A program made the position numbers and the translations under genes. Below are positions 7,511-15,559 of a stretch of 64,000 bases of DNA, one piece after another; position 1 is the stretch's first letter; every line of letters starts with the position of its first letter. Source of the stretch: Nonlabens ulvanivorans (GTDB lineage: Bacteria > Bacteroidota > Bacteroidia > Flavobacteriales > Flavobacteriaceae); contig NZ_JPJI01000004.1 in the NCBI RefSeq assembly GCF_000732625.1, positions 1 to 64,000 on the forward strand. Reading direction: 5' to 3'. The notes under the pieces are model-generated. The model saw nothing but the letters and a program-made list of their open reading frames with translations. It was not told where the DNA came from and ran no database searches.

Positions 7511-8287
7511 ATGAAACACTTATACTCTTTTTTAATTTTTGCCATTTTTACGATAACAGCCCAAGCTCAATATATCGAGTTTGATTTTGATAATGCAACC
7601 ATTAATGGGAATACGGTGACACAAGATGTTACTGTTAATGGGATAGGATACCGTTTAACAGCTGTACATGGTTCTAATAGTACAGCAGCGTTATTTGATG
7701 ATGGAACAGGTGATTTGTCTTTAAGAGGTACCGGTGGCTCTAGACCAGAACAAAACTGGACCATTTCATTAATAAAAGCTGGATCTGCAGAGAATTTTGA
7801 TTTTGTAAGTGTGGACTATTTTAATAATAGTGGTTCAACACATACCTTTATTGTAGGTGATAGTAATAATAATGCCATATCTGCACAGACTAACATTCCG
7901 CCTAGCGATGCAGGAACGATACTAGTAGCCACACCAGCAAATGCGACTAACTTACCATCGTGTTTGATCTTTGGTTTGACATTTTTTGCGACTACAGACA
8001 CTTATTTTGATAACTTAAGTATCAGACCGGTTTCTTTATTATCTAATGAAGATGAAACACTAGAAAGTGTGCAGTATTTTCAAAACAGTCAACAAAACTT
8101 AGTTTTATCACATCGCGAGTTAGAAGGAGCAACGATAGAAATCATGAATCTTAACGGACAGCTGTTAACCAGTACAACGGCAGATGCGATAGATTATGTA
8201 GTGGATGTTGCAAATCTAGCGAGTGGATTGTATGTCGCGCGTGTGACCATGGATGATCAGGTAGAAACGATTAAATTTATAAGATAG
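7511..8287 (+). CDS. Secreted protein with T9SS type A C-terminal sorting domain
   Basis: 258 residues from the ATG at 7511, chosen because it begins a clear signal peptide (MKHLYSFLIFAIFTITAQA, cleavage near residue 19) and because the promoter lies between it and the upstream ATG at 7454. The body is a beta-rich module with no recognised catalytic motif. The last ~75 residues form a por-secretion sorting domain: IEIMNLNGQLL, then LASGLYVARV and a terminal VETIKFIR. Such proteins are exported to the periplasm by Sec and then across the outer membrane by the type IX system, and are released or anchored at the cell surface. The substrate is unknown. Confidence 0.85.
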   Translation: MKHLYSFLIFAIFTITAQAQYIEFDFDNATINGNTVTQDVTVNGIGYRLTAVHGSNSTAALFDDGTGDLSLRGTGGSRPEQNWTISLIKAGSAENFDFVSVDYFNNSGSTHTFIVGDSNNNAISAQTNIPPSDAGTILVATPANATNLPSCLIFGLTFFATTDTYFDNLSIRPVSLLSNEDETLESVQYFQNSQQNLVLSHRELEGATIEIMNLNGQLLTSTTADAIDYVVDVANLASGLYVARVTMDDQVETIKFIR

Positions 8288-8306
8288 CCCTTAATTATAA
8301 TTATAA

Positions 8307-8339
8307 TAAAAAAGCCTCTTTTCATAAGAGGCTTTTTTA
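8307..8339. terminator. Bidirectional terminator
   Basis: AAAAGCCTCTT-ttcat-AAGAGGCTTTT with A and T tracts on both sides, between the convergent genes ending at 8287 and 8353. Confidence 0.88.
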
Positions 8340-8352
8340 TTAATTAAAAGGT

Positions 8353-8670
8353 CTAATCTTCTTTGGATTCATCAGACTCTTCATCTTTAGGTTGTTCTAG
8401 ATCCATGTCTGGTAAAGCATCTGGATCATTCATTTCCTTCTCATCATAGTCGTCTTCATCAAAGGCTTCCATTTGCATCGATAAGCGCTTAGATATCTTA
8501 ACGAGGTACTTGGTGTCTTCGGTTTTTACTTCTACCGCTTCAATTAATTCATTTTTATGGTTTTTAAATGATATGATATCATCGTCACCATAACCATCTG
8601 GATATCTTTCTACTAAAAGTGATAACACATCTGGTGTAAGTTTCTTATAATCTACAATTACATTTTTCAT
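8353..8670 (-). CDS. Conserved hypothetical protein with acidic tail
   Basis: 105 residues, no recognised domain. The first 70 residues (MKNVIVDYKKLTPDVLSLL...) look like a small mixed alpha/beta fold. The last 35 are strongly acidic (Asp/Glu-rich, ending DEESDESKED) and probably disordered. It lies just downstream of aroB on the same strand (71 bp), so the two could be cotranscribed. No function is proposed. Confidence 0.7.
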   Translation of the reverse strand: MKNVIVDYKKLTPDVLSLLVERYPDGYGDDDIISFKNHKNELIEAVEVKTEDTKYLVKISKRLSMQMEAFDEDDYDEKEMNDPDALPDMDLEQPKDEESDESKED

Positions 8671-8741
8671 AATAACATTTAGAGATAAACTAAAGTATAT
8701 AAAAAACTGAAATCACCCAATGGGTTTGTGTAAACTGTAGA

Positions 8742-9809
8742 TTATTTTTTTAGCTCTTTAAAAGCTGTTATAATGTCTTCATTAGCAACGACTTGATTGG
8801 TCACAAAAGAGCCTATGCTTTCTAGTAAGACAAATTTAATCTCGCCGTTACTATTCTTTTTATCGTATTTCATAAGGTCAATCATCTCCATCACTTCATC
8901 ATCAGTAAATGAAAATGTGAAATTTAAAGAAGTGTACCAGTCTTTAATCTCTTGATAAGCATCCATCGATAAACTAGCATATTGAACACTTAAAAAAGAT
9001 TCAACAACGATACCTGCTGCGATAGCTTCACCATGTAGAACAGCTTCACGTTCCTCATGATCCATTAAAAAAGATTCTATAGCGTGACCTGCTGTATGTC
9101 CATAGTTAAGAGCCTTGCGTGCTCCTTTCTCAAATGGGTCCATGGTAACAATATCACTTTTAATAATCGCACTTTGATAGATTAGGGAATTAAAGGTTTC
9201 ATTTAAATAGTCAGTCACCTTAAGCATGTCTTTCCAGTACACACGATCACTAATTAAACCATGTTTAAACATTTCAATACTACCATTAACTAAATGTTGC
9301 TGTGGTAATGTTTTTAAAAATGCAGGATCTATTATGGTCATGATAGGTGGATTGATCACACCTATTTGATTTTTAAGATGGCCTAGGTCTACACCATTTT
9401 TACCACCTATAGCAGCATCTACCATACCTAATAAACTAGTAGGAATGTGTATAAACGGAATACCTCTCTTAATAGTAGAAGCTATAAAACCACCTAGATC
9501 AGTAATCACGCCACCACCTAGATTAATCATCAAGCTGTTGCGGTCACATCCCAATTCAACTAGTGCACTCCATACACCAGCACAGGTATCGATGTTTTTG
9601 AATTCCTCGCCATGATCGATTTCTATCACTTCTATAATTGCCGTTGTTTCAATCTGTGGCATTAAGTAAGGATAGCAGTTTTCCATCGTCTTATCGTCTA
9701 CAAGAATAAAAATAGTAGATGGTTTATTTTCTTTAATCCATTTGTTGATGGCCTCAAAGCCTTGGTTTTCAAAGTAAATGGTAAAGTCTTTAATAGTAAT
9801 AGGGTTCAT
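8742..9809 (-). CDS. aroB: 3-dehydroquinate synthase
   Basis: 355 residues, normal length. It converts DAHP to 3-dehydroquinate, second step of the shikimate pathway, using NAD+ and a divalent metal. Visible signatures are the NAD-binding GGGVITDLGGFIAST (glycine-rich loop), PTSLLGMVDAAIGGKNGVDL, and the metal ligands in SIEMFKHGLI (Glu), NYGHTAGHAIE (His) and LHGEAIAAG (His). A copy of the dispersed palindrome lies 10 bp upstream of the ATG, between it and the divergent proline dehydrogenase gene. Confidence 0.96.
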   Translation of the reverse strand: MNPITIKDFTIYFENQGFEAINKWIKENKPSTIFILVDDKTMENCYPYLMPQIETTAIIEVIEIDHGEEFKNIDTCAGVWSALVELGCDRNSLMINLGGGVITDLGGFIASTIKRGIPFIHIPTSLLGMVDAAIGGKNGVDLGHLKNQIGVINPPIMTIIDPAFLKTLPQQHLVNGSIEMFKHGLISDRVYWKDMLKVTDYLNETFNSLIYQSAIIKSDIVTMDPFEKGARKALNYGHTAGHAIESFLMDHEEREAVLHGEAIAAGIVVESFLSVQYASLSMDAYQEIKDWYTSLNFTFSFTDDEVMEMIDLMKYDKKNSNGEIKFVLLESIGSFVTNQVVANEDIITAFKELKK

Positions 9810-9818
9810 GTTTTGTAA

Positions 9819-9833
9819 GCTTTCGCGGAAGCG
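9819..9833. repeat. Dispersed palindrome copy between aroB and proline dehydrogenase
   Basis: GCTTTCGCGGAAGCG, one base off the core, in the divergent intergenic region. Confidence 0.75.
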
Positions 9834-9877
9834 TTAAAAGTACAATCTATGTAGCTATTATTTAACTCCTTTGCTAC

Positions 9878-9885
9878 TATATTTG
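9878..9885 (+). promoter_or_regulatory. -7 element of proline dehydrogenase gene
   Basis: TATATTTG ends only 4 bp before the ATG at 9890. The transcript would start at about the ATG, so the mRNA may be leaderless or use the in-frame ATG at 9896. Confidence 0.6.
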
Positions 9886-9889
9886 CGAC

Positions 9890-11062
9890 ATGAATATGGA
9901 AAATCCTTTTAACAACACAGAGATTGCTTTTTCATTAAAGAGTAATCGAGAGCTACGCAAAGCTCATTTTCTATTTAAGATGATGGGTTACCCGTCATTG
10001 ATCAATTTTGGGTCTGCTGTGATGATGAAATCGTTGCAGTGGAGACTGCCAGTTAAAGGGTTGATTAAACACACCGTTTTTGAACATTTTTGCGGTGGTA
10101 CCACAGAAGAAGAGTGCAAGTCTGTAGTGGATAATATGTACTTAAAAGGTGTGAGTAGTATCCTAGACTACTCTGTAGAAGGAAAAGAAGATGAGGCAGA
10201 TTTTAATGCTGTGGTGGATAAGAAATTGAAACTTATTAAACATGCTGCTCATTCTGATGCCTTACCATTTGAAGTAGTGAAACCTACTGGTATCGGTAGA
10301 TTTTATATCTGGCAAAAAGTTACCGAGAAAAAAGAACTGACTGCTGCAGAACAAGCAGAATGGCAACGTATTAAAGATAGAGTATTGCTACTATCTCAAA
10401 CGGCATATGATAATGATATCGCTTTACTTTTTGATGGTGAAGAAAGCTGGATGCAGGATGCGGCAGATGAATTGATACGTGACATGATGTTACAATTCAA
10501 TAAAGAAAAAGCCATTATTTATAACACATTGCAATGTTATAGGCATGACAGACTGGATTACATTAAAGAGCTTTATAATGACGCTATAGAAAATAACTTT
10601 ATAGTAGGAGTAAAGATTGTGCGCGGTGCATATATGGAAAAAGAGCGCGCTCGTGCTGAAGAGATGAATTATGAGTCACCTATCTGTGCTAATAAAATGG
10701 CGACGGATGAGATGTTTAATAGCGCCATGTATTTTATTCTAGATCATCTAGACGTCATTAAGTTATGTATAGGAACGCATAATGAGTCTAGTACATTGCA
10801 AGCAATGGAAATTCTTACAAAGAAAGGTATTGCTGCAAATAATAAAGATGTATGGTTTGGACAGCTATATGGTATGAGTGATAATCTTACTTTTAACCTA
10901 GCGCAAATGAATTATAATACGTTTAAGATTTTGCCCTTTGGTCCTATAAGAGATGTGATGCCTTATTTAATACGTAGAGCTCAAGAAAACACCTCTGTCG
11001 CTGGACAAACTGGACGTGAATTGATATTGATCAGGCAAGAAATGAAAAGGCGTGGTCTTTAA
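9890..11062 (+). CDS. Proline dehydrogenase
   Basis: 390 residues, a single-domain PRODH of the Bacteroidota type (not the PutA fusion). It oxidises proline to pyrroline-5-carboxylate with FAD and passes electrons to the quinone pool. The TIM-barrel core carries YNTLQCYRHDRLDY, VGVKIVRGAYMEKERARAEE, CIGTHNESS, FGQLYGMSDNLTFNLA and the C-terminal PYLIRRAQENTSV with the Arg pair that binds proline. The start may be ATG 9890 or ATG 9896. The stop codon overlaps the convergent gene's stop by 4 bp. Confidence 0.93.
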   Translation: MNMENPFNNTEIAFSLKSNRELRKAHFLFKMMGYPSLINFGSAVMMKSLQWRLPVKGLIKHTVFEHFCGGTTEEECKSVVDNMYLKGVSSILDYSVEGKEDEADFNAVVDKKLKLIKHAAHSDALPFEVVKPTGIGRFYIWQKVTEKKELTAAEQAEWQRIKDRVLLLSQTAYDNDIALLFDGEESWMQDAADELIRDMMLQFNKEKAIIYNTLQCYRHDRLDYIKELYNDAIENNFIVGVKIVRGAYMEKERARAEEMNYESPICANKMATDEMFNSAMYFILDHLDVIKLCIGTHNESSTLQAMEILTKKGIAANNKDVWFGQLYGMSDNLTFNLAQMNYNTFKILPFGPIRDVMPYLIRRAQENTSVAGQTGRELILIRQEMKRRGL

Positions 11063-11439
11063 TCGTTATCGTTATAAATAATTTTTTCTACCGTTGCATA
11101 GCGTTCACAATTCTTTACCCATAAAGTAGTATTAGCTAATTCTTCACGACCAGAAATGTGGTAAAATTTACATGGTGTTGCGTCTCGATCTGATTTTGAA
11201 AAATTGACATCTCCATACTTTAAGATCAGTTGAATACTTAAGGTATCGATATCATTTTGAGCTAGATTTTCTCTTAATTCTGGAGAAAGTCTAATGGATT
11301 TCTTACCGATGTCTGCAAGTACTCTAGATTCTGGAAACCAGGTACATTGTGTTCTTTTACCAGTAAGAAAGAAAACTAAAAATATTAAACCTATGGAAAC
11401 GCCACCTAGGTAAAAACTCAATCGTTGAATAAATTTCAT
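11059..11439 (-). CDS. DUF4258-like membrane-anchored protein
   Basis: 126 residues. One N-terminal membrane helix (about 8-27) is followed by a short soluble domain with RVLADIGKKSIRLS, an acidic middle and TLWVKNCERYATVEKI near the C-terminus. The pattern resembles the DUF4258 family that often follows alanine dehydrogenase genes in Flavobacteriaceae; this is from memory of the family. It lies 9 bp downstream of the alanine dehydrogenase gene on the same strand, so they likely share a transcript. Function unknown. Confidence 0.7.
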   Translation of the reverse strand: MKFIQRLSFYLGGVSIGLIFLVFFLTGKRTQCTWFPESRVLADIGKKSIRLSPELRENLAQNDIDTLSIQLILKYGDVNFSKSDRDATPCKFYHISGREELANTTLWVKNCERYATVEKIIYNDND

Positions 11440-11448
11440 TGCTGCTCT

Positions 11449-12648
11449 TTAAAAGATGAGCAAATTTACGTCGCTATAAGGTAAGTTATACCATGAACCT
11501 ACAGATTTGTTTGTGATGATACCATGATACATATAGATACCACATTTAAGACCTTTATCCATTCTTATGGCATGTTCAATTCCGCCATCTTCAGCAATGT
11601 TTAATAAATAAGGCGTAAAAATGTTACTTAAAGAAATAGATGCGGTTTTTGAGTAACGCGACGGTATGTTAGGAACACAATAGTGAGTAACTCCATATTT
11701 TTCAAAAGTAGGTTTATCATGTGTGGTGACTTCACTCGTTTCAAAACAACCACCCATATCGATACTTATGTCCATAATTACAGATCCTTGCTTCATATTT
11801 TCTACCATCGTCTTAGTCACTACTACAGGAGCTCTATTGCTTCCAGATAAAGCACCTACCACAACATCACATCTTCTCAAGGCTTTAAGTAGATATTTGG
11901 GTTGTAGGGTAGAGGTATATAACTGCTGACTTACCTTATCTTGAAGGTTGCGCAATTTTGTAATAGAGTTGTCAAAGACTTTCACATTTGCACCTAATCC
12001 TAAGGCCGTACGAGCCGCAAATTCACCTACAACTCCAGCACCCATAATGACAACATCGACAGGTGGAACGCCAGTGATGTTACCAAACAATTGTCCGGTA
12101 CGATTTGCGCCACTGCTTAATAATTCACTTGCAATAAGAATGGAAGCAATTCCTGAAATTTCGCTTAATGCGCTGACTGCAGGATAATTACCACTGTCAT
12201 CTTGAATAAATTCAAAAGCAAGTGCGGTTACTTTTTTTGCAGCTAATTTTTCAAAATAAATTTTGTTCCTTGTTTTTATCTGTAGTGCAGATATTAAAAC
12301 GCTTTGTGGTTTAATAAGCTCTATCTCTTCTAATGATGGTGGAGCAACTTTTAATATAGTAGGACAAGAGAATACTTTACTGCGGTCGGAAGTAAGTTCT
12401 GCTCCAGCCTCATTATATTGAGAGTCTGTAAAGTTAGATCCGTTTCCAGCTCCTTTCTCCATTAAGATACGATGGCCATGTGCTGTAAGTGCAGCCACAG
12501 CATCTGGAGTTAAAACAATACGTTTTTCTTGATGTTGTGTTTCTTTAGGAATCCCTAAAAGTAATTCTTGCTTAGAGCGTTGTATCTCTAGGCGTTCCTC
12601 TTGTGGTAAGAGTTGATCTTTAGTAAATGGAGATAATTGTTGACTCAT
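11449..12648 (-). CDS. ald: Alanine dehydrogenase
   Basis: 399 residues. NAD-dependent interconversion of alanine and pyruvate plus ammonia. N-terminal LLLGIPKETQHQEKRIVLTPDAV holds the substrate-binding Arg and Lys region; GAGNGSNFTDSQY follows; the Rossmann motif VVIMGAGVVGEFAARTALGLGANVKVFDN lies near residues 200-230; TKPTFEKYGVTHYCVPNIPS is the conserved C-terminal segment. The N-terminal 30 residues extend beyond typical Ald, as in other Flavobacteriaceae. A small membrane protein gene follows 9 bp downstream. Confidence 0.92.
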   Translation of the reverse strand: MSQQLSPFTKDQLLPQEERLEIQRSKQELLLGIPKETQHQEKRIVLTPDAVAALTAHGHRILMEKGAGNGSNFTDSQYNEAGAELTSDRSKVFSCPTILKVAPPSLEEIELIKPQSVLISALQIKTRNKIYFEKLAAKKVTALAFEFIQDDSGNYPAVSALSEISGIASILIASELLSSGANRTGQLFGNITGVPPVDVVIMGAGVVGEFAARTALGLGANVKVFDNSITKLRNLQDKVSQQLYTSTLQPKYLLKALRRCDVVVGALSGSNRAPVVVTKTMVENMKQGSVIMDISIDMGGCFETSEVTTHDKPTFEKYGVTHYCVPNIPSRYSKTASISLSNIFTPYLLNIAEDGGIEHAIRMDKGLKCGIYMYHGIITNKSVGSWYNLPYSDVNLLIF

Positions 12649-12680
12649 AAGAACTAGTATAATCCCTAAAATTAGTCAAT

Positions 12681-13157
12681 TTAACTGAAGAATCGATCAC
12701 TAGGTTTTTTAATACCATCTTCAATTTCAGAGATGTCTATTCCATGAATTTTATCAAATACTTTAATACGAGCTAGATAACTAGCAGAAAGCGACCCGAT
12801 AACTACTGGAATAATAAAATAGATTTCATGATGGTCTATATATTCTAAGTTTGGTAAGAACACCGATATTAATTGGAAAAAATACATAGAAAAAGGTATA
12901 ATGATAACATGATACCACCAATGTTTGCAGGTTAAAAACCATAAAAAGAATAGAAGAGCTGGAAGTAGTTTTATCATTATTAACCAAGTAGTTACATAAG
13001 GATCTCCACCAAAACTTTCATTAACAGCTTTCAAAGCTTCTATTTCCCATAAGCTTTCAGGAACAGCCTCGTAACTATAAAATAAATAAGGTATAACAGC
13101 TAGGATGACAGCAACTACGGTACCGTATATCAGTGAACTTGAACTATTATTTGGCAT
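12681..13157 (-). CDS. Hypothetical four-helix membrane protein
   Basis: 158 residues with about four transmembrane segments (near 9-28, 57-77, 83-101 and 110-128) and a charged cytoplasmic tail ending GIDISEIEDGIKKPSDRFFS. No domain recognised. It is 32 bp upstream of ald on the same strand and could belong to that operon. Confidence 0.75.
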   Translation of the reverse strand: MPNNSSSSLIYGTVVAVILAVIPYLFYSYEAVPESLWEIEALKAVNESFGGDPYVTTWLIMIKLLPALLFFLWFLTCKHWWYHVIIIPFSMYFFQLISVFLPNLEYIDHHEIYFIIPVVIGSLSASYLARIKVFDKIHGIDISEIEDGIKKPSDRFFS

Positions 13158-13184
13158 TTATTTATTTAATCTATTATGTAACAA

Positions 13185-13214
13185 AAAAAATCTTCGTTTT
13201 CACGAAGATTTTTA
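13185..13214 (-). terminator. Terminator of the small peptide gene
   Basis: AAAAATCTTCG-ttttca-CGAAGATTTTT with flanking A and T tracts, 20 bp after the stop of the 55-residue gene. Confidence 0.85.
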
Positions 13215-13234
13215 AAGATAATAAAAACAATGGA

Positions 13235-13402
13235 TTAACCTAATAGTCCGTTTGCTTTTGCAACTGCTAATTTCTTAGCTAGTGTTTTTTTCTCAATTTT
13301 CTTCGATGTTGGCGCTTGTGGCGCAAATTGTACTGCAGCTCCTGCTATCGATACACTGAATATCGCTAACAAAGCCATTGCTTTGAGGGACTTGTTGTTC
13401 AT
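13235..13402 (-). CDS. Small secreted or membrane peptide
   Basis: 55 residues from the ATG at 13402; a longer frame extends to 13462 but would put 20 extra residues before a natural signal sequence. The N-terminus MNNKSLKAMALLAIFSVSIAGAA is a signal peptide or membrane helix, followed by a Lys-rich tail (SKKIEKKTLAKKLAVAKA). Function unknown. It has its own terminator. Confidence 0.6.
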   Translation of the reverse strand: MNNKSLKAMALLAIFSVSIAGAAVQFAPQAPTSKKIEKKTLAKKLAVAKANGLLG

Positions 13403-13573
13403 AATAATTTGGTTTAAGTAAATAAGTGATACTAATGTATAGTGTTTATTCCTGTAAACCAATAAAAAAATAAAGAAAAAGATTAAGGAATTCGATAATC
13501 GGGCAAAACGTCAGTTATGTTAAAATGATTAACAATGTTTTTAACAACTGTTAAAATTACATTTATTTAGCAA

Positions 13574-13975
13574 TTATGGAAGTATTACTTTTCTTTGATT
13601 CACGCTTAAATTCTCAATCGTTATTGTTGTAAAGCTCTCTAAATAAGGCGTTAACAGTTCTGGCCATTCTACAAATAAATAGGCTTCAGAATCAAGATAT
13701 TCTTCTATTCCGATGTTTAAAAGCTCTTCTTTATCTTGTAATCTATAAAGATCAAAGTGATAAACGGTTACTTTATCGGATTTATACTCGTTAACTATAG
13801 AAAAAGTAGGAGAAGAGGTTACTTCATTTATTCCCAATTGTTTACACATCGCATTTATAAGCGTTGTTTTACCAGCACCCATAGGTGCATTGAATAAAAT
13901 CACCTTCTCTGTGGTATGTGCTAATATTTGACGCGCTACTTGTTCAATATCGTCTATATGATATGTAATATTCAT
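13574..13975 (-). CDS. tsaE: tRNA threonylcarbamoyladenosine biosynthesis ATPase TsaE
   Basis: 133 residues. P-loop ATPase that works with TsaB and TsaD to make the t6A modification at position 37 of ANN-decoding tRNAs. Walker A is APMGAGKTT at 30-38; the family signature TSSPTFSIVNEY and HFDLYRL follow; the C-terminal VEWPELL is typical. Its ATG directly follows the porX stop codon (TAG then ATG), so the two genes are translated from one transcript. Confidence 0.95.
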   Translation of the reverse strand: MNITYHIDDIEQVARQILAHTTEKVILFNAPMGAGKTTLINAMCKQLGINEVTSSPTFSIVNEYKSDKVTVYHFDLYRLQDKEELLNIGIEEYLDSEAYLFVEWPELLTPYLESFTTITIENLSVNQRKVILP

Positions 13976-15526
13976 CTATCTCGGATTAAAAACGGCAAAT
14001 GGTATGAGCATTTCTTCTAGAGAAACACCACCATGTTGATAGGTGTTTCTGTAATAGCTTACATAATGGTTGTAATTATTAGGATAAGCAAAAAATAAAT
14101 CACCTTTTGCAAATATGAAGCTACTGCTCATATTGATTTTAGGTAGTTTTATAGTGCTTGGGTCTTTGGCCGCTAAAACATCTTTATCCTCATAACTTAA
14201 ACTACGACCTGTTTTGTATCTTAAATTAAGGCTAGTATCTCTATCGCCTACAACTTTACTTGGGTTGGTCACGTTAATGGTTCCGTGATCAGTGGTTAAT
14301 ATTAATTTGAAACCTAAATCTTGTGCTCGTTGAATAATCTCTAATAAAGGAGAGTTTTTAAACCAGCTCAACGTTAATGAACGATAAGATTTATCATTAC
14401 TCGCTAGATCTTTGATGACCTTCATTTCAGTTTTGGAATGAGAAAGCATATCCACAAAATTGTAAACGACAACAGTTAAATCATTATCCTTTTGAGATTT
14501 AAAATTTTCTGCAAGTTTTCTTCCTTGTTGTTCACTTGTTATTTTATGATATTGATGTGTTAATCCTAAGCCCAATCTTTTAAGTTGTGCAGTAAGAAAA
14601 GCATCTTCATGCATATTTTTTCCTCCTTCATCTGTGTCATTTAACCATAAGTCAGGATGCCTTTTGGCCATATCTTCTGGCATCAGACCAGAGAACAATG
14701 CATTTCTAGCATACTGTGTTGCTGTAGGTAGTATAGAGCAGTACGTTTCTTCGGTTTCTTTTTTATAATGACCATTTATAATGTTTTCAAACACTTTAAA
14801 TTGATCATAACGTAAATTGTCTACAACCACTAATAGAACAGGTTTGTCTTTCTTTAAATGTGGTGCAATTCTTTTCTTAAACAAATTATGAGACATAATA
14901 GGTGCCTCGTCGTCCTCGTCAAACCACTCAGGATAGTTGCGATCTATAAATTTGCAAAACTGATTATTAGCTTCATTTTTTTGAGTCGTTAAAATTTCAA
15001 GCATTCCGCTATCATCAATATCTTCTAGCTCTAATTCCCAATAAATCAACTTTTGATATAATTGAACCCATTCTTCATATGAATTAATCATCGATAGGTC
15101 CATAGAGATTTTTCTAAATTCTCTTTGATAGTCAGAAGTAGTTTTATTAGATACTAATCTCGAGTGATCTAGATTCTTTTTTAAAGAAAGTAAAATCTGA
15201 TTAGGGTTTACAGGTTTAATTAAGTAATCAGCGATTTTAGAACCTATCGCTTCTTCCATAATATACTCTTCTTCACTCTTAGTAATCATGATTACAGGTA
15301 GTTGAGCCTGTTTTTCTTTAATTTCATGTAATGTTTCAAGACCCGTAAGGCCAGGCATATTTTCATCTAGTAATACGATATCATAATTGACTTCTTCAAT
15401 GGCTTCTAAAGCTTCTGTACCACTTACTCGAGTATCGATACTGTACCCTTTATTTTCTAAAAATATAATGTGTGGCTTTAATAAATCCACTTCATCATCT
15501 ACCCAAAGGATTTTTATGTCTGTCAT
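13976..15526 (-). CDS. porX: PorX: response regulator with PglZ phosphatase domain (T9SS regulator)
   Basis: 516 residues from the ATG at 15526; the frame is open to a TTG at 15568, but MTDIKILWVDDE starts the receiver fold exactly. The REC domain (1-125) has the acidic pocket D10-D11 with E12, phosphoacceptor D54 and K104. The C-terminal PglZ-like alkaline-phosphatase-superfamily domain (about 190-516) has VVVDNLRYDQF, FVDMLSHSKTEM and TTDHGTINV metal-site motifs. PorX with the sensor PorY and a sigma factor controls type IX secretion genes and hydrolyses cyclic oligonucleotides in characterised species. This fits the T9SS cargo gene at 7511. Confidence 0.93.
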   Translation of the reverse strand: MTDIKILWVDDEVDLLKPHIIFLENKGYSIDTRVSGTEALEAIEEVNYDIVLLDENMPGLTGLETLHEIKEKQAQLPVIMITKSEEEYIMEEAIGSKIADYLIKPVNPNQILLSLKKNLDHSRLVSNKTTSDYQREFRKISMDLSMINSYEEWVQLYQKLIYWELELEDIDDSGMLEILTTQKNEANNQFCKFIDRNYPEWFDEDDEAPIMSHNLFKKRIAPHLKKDKPVLLVVVDNLRYDQFKVFENIINGHYKKETEETYCSILPTATQYARNALFSGLMPEDMAKRHPDLWLNDTDEGGKNMHEDAFLTAQLKRLGLGLTHQYHKITSEQQGRKLAENFKSQKDNDLTVVVYNFVDMLSHSKTEMKVIKDLASNDKSYRSLTLSWFKNSPLLEIIQRAQDLGFKLILTTDHGTINVTNPSKVVGDRDTSLNLRYKTGRSLSYEDKDVLAAKDPSTIKLPKINMSSSFIFAKGDLFFAYPNNYNHYVSYYRNTYQHGGVSLEEMLIPFAVFNPR

Positions 15527-15531
15527 ATCAG

Positions 15532-15539
15532 TATCTTTG
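15532..15539 (+). promoter_or_regulatory. -7 element of the HD-domain gene
   Basis: TATCTTTG, 20 bp upstream of the TTG start at 15560, and only 6 bp from the divergent porX start. Confidence 0.5.
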
Positions 15540-15559
15540 TAATTAAATCGCTGTTCCTT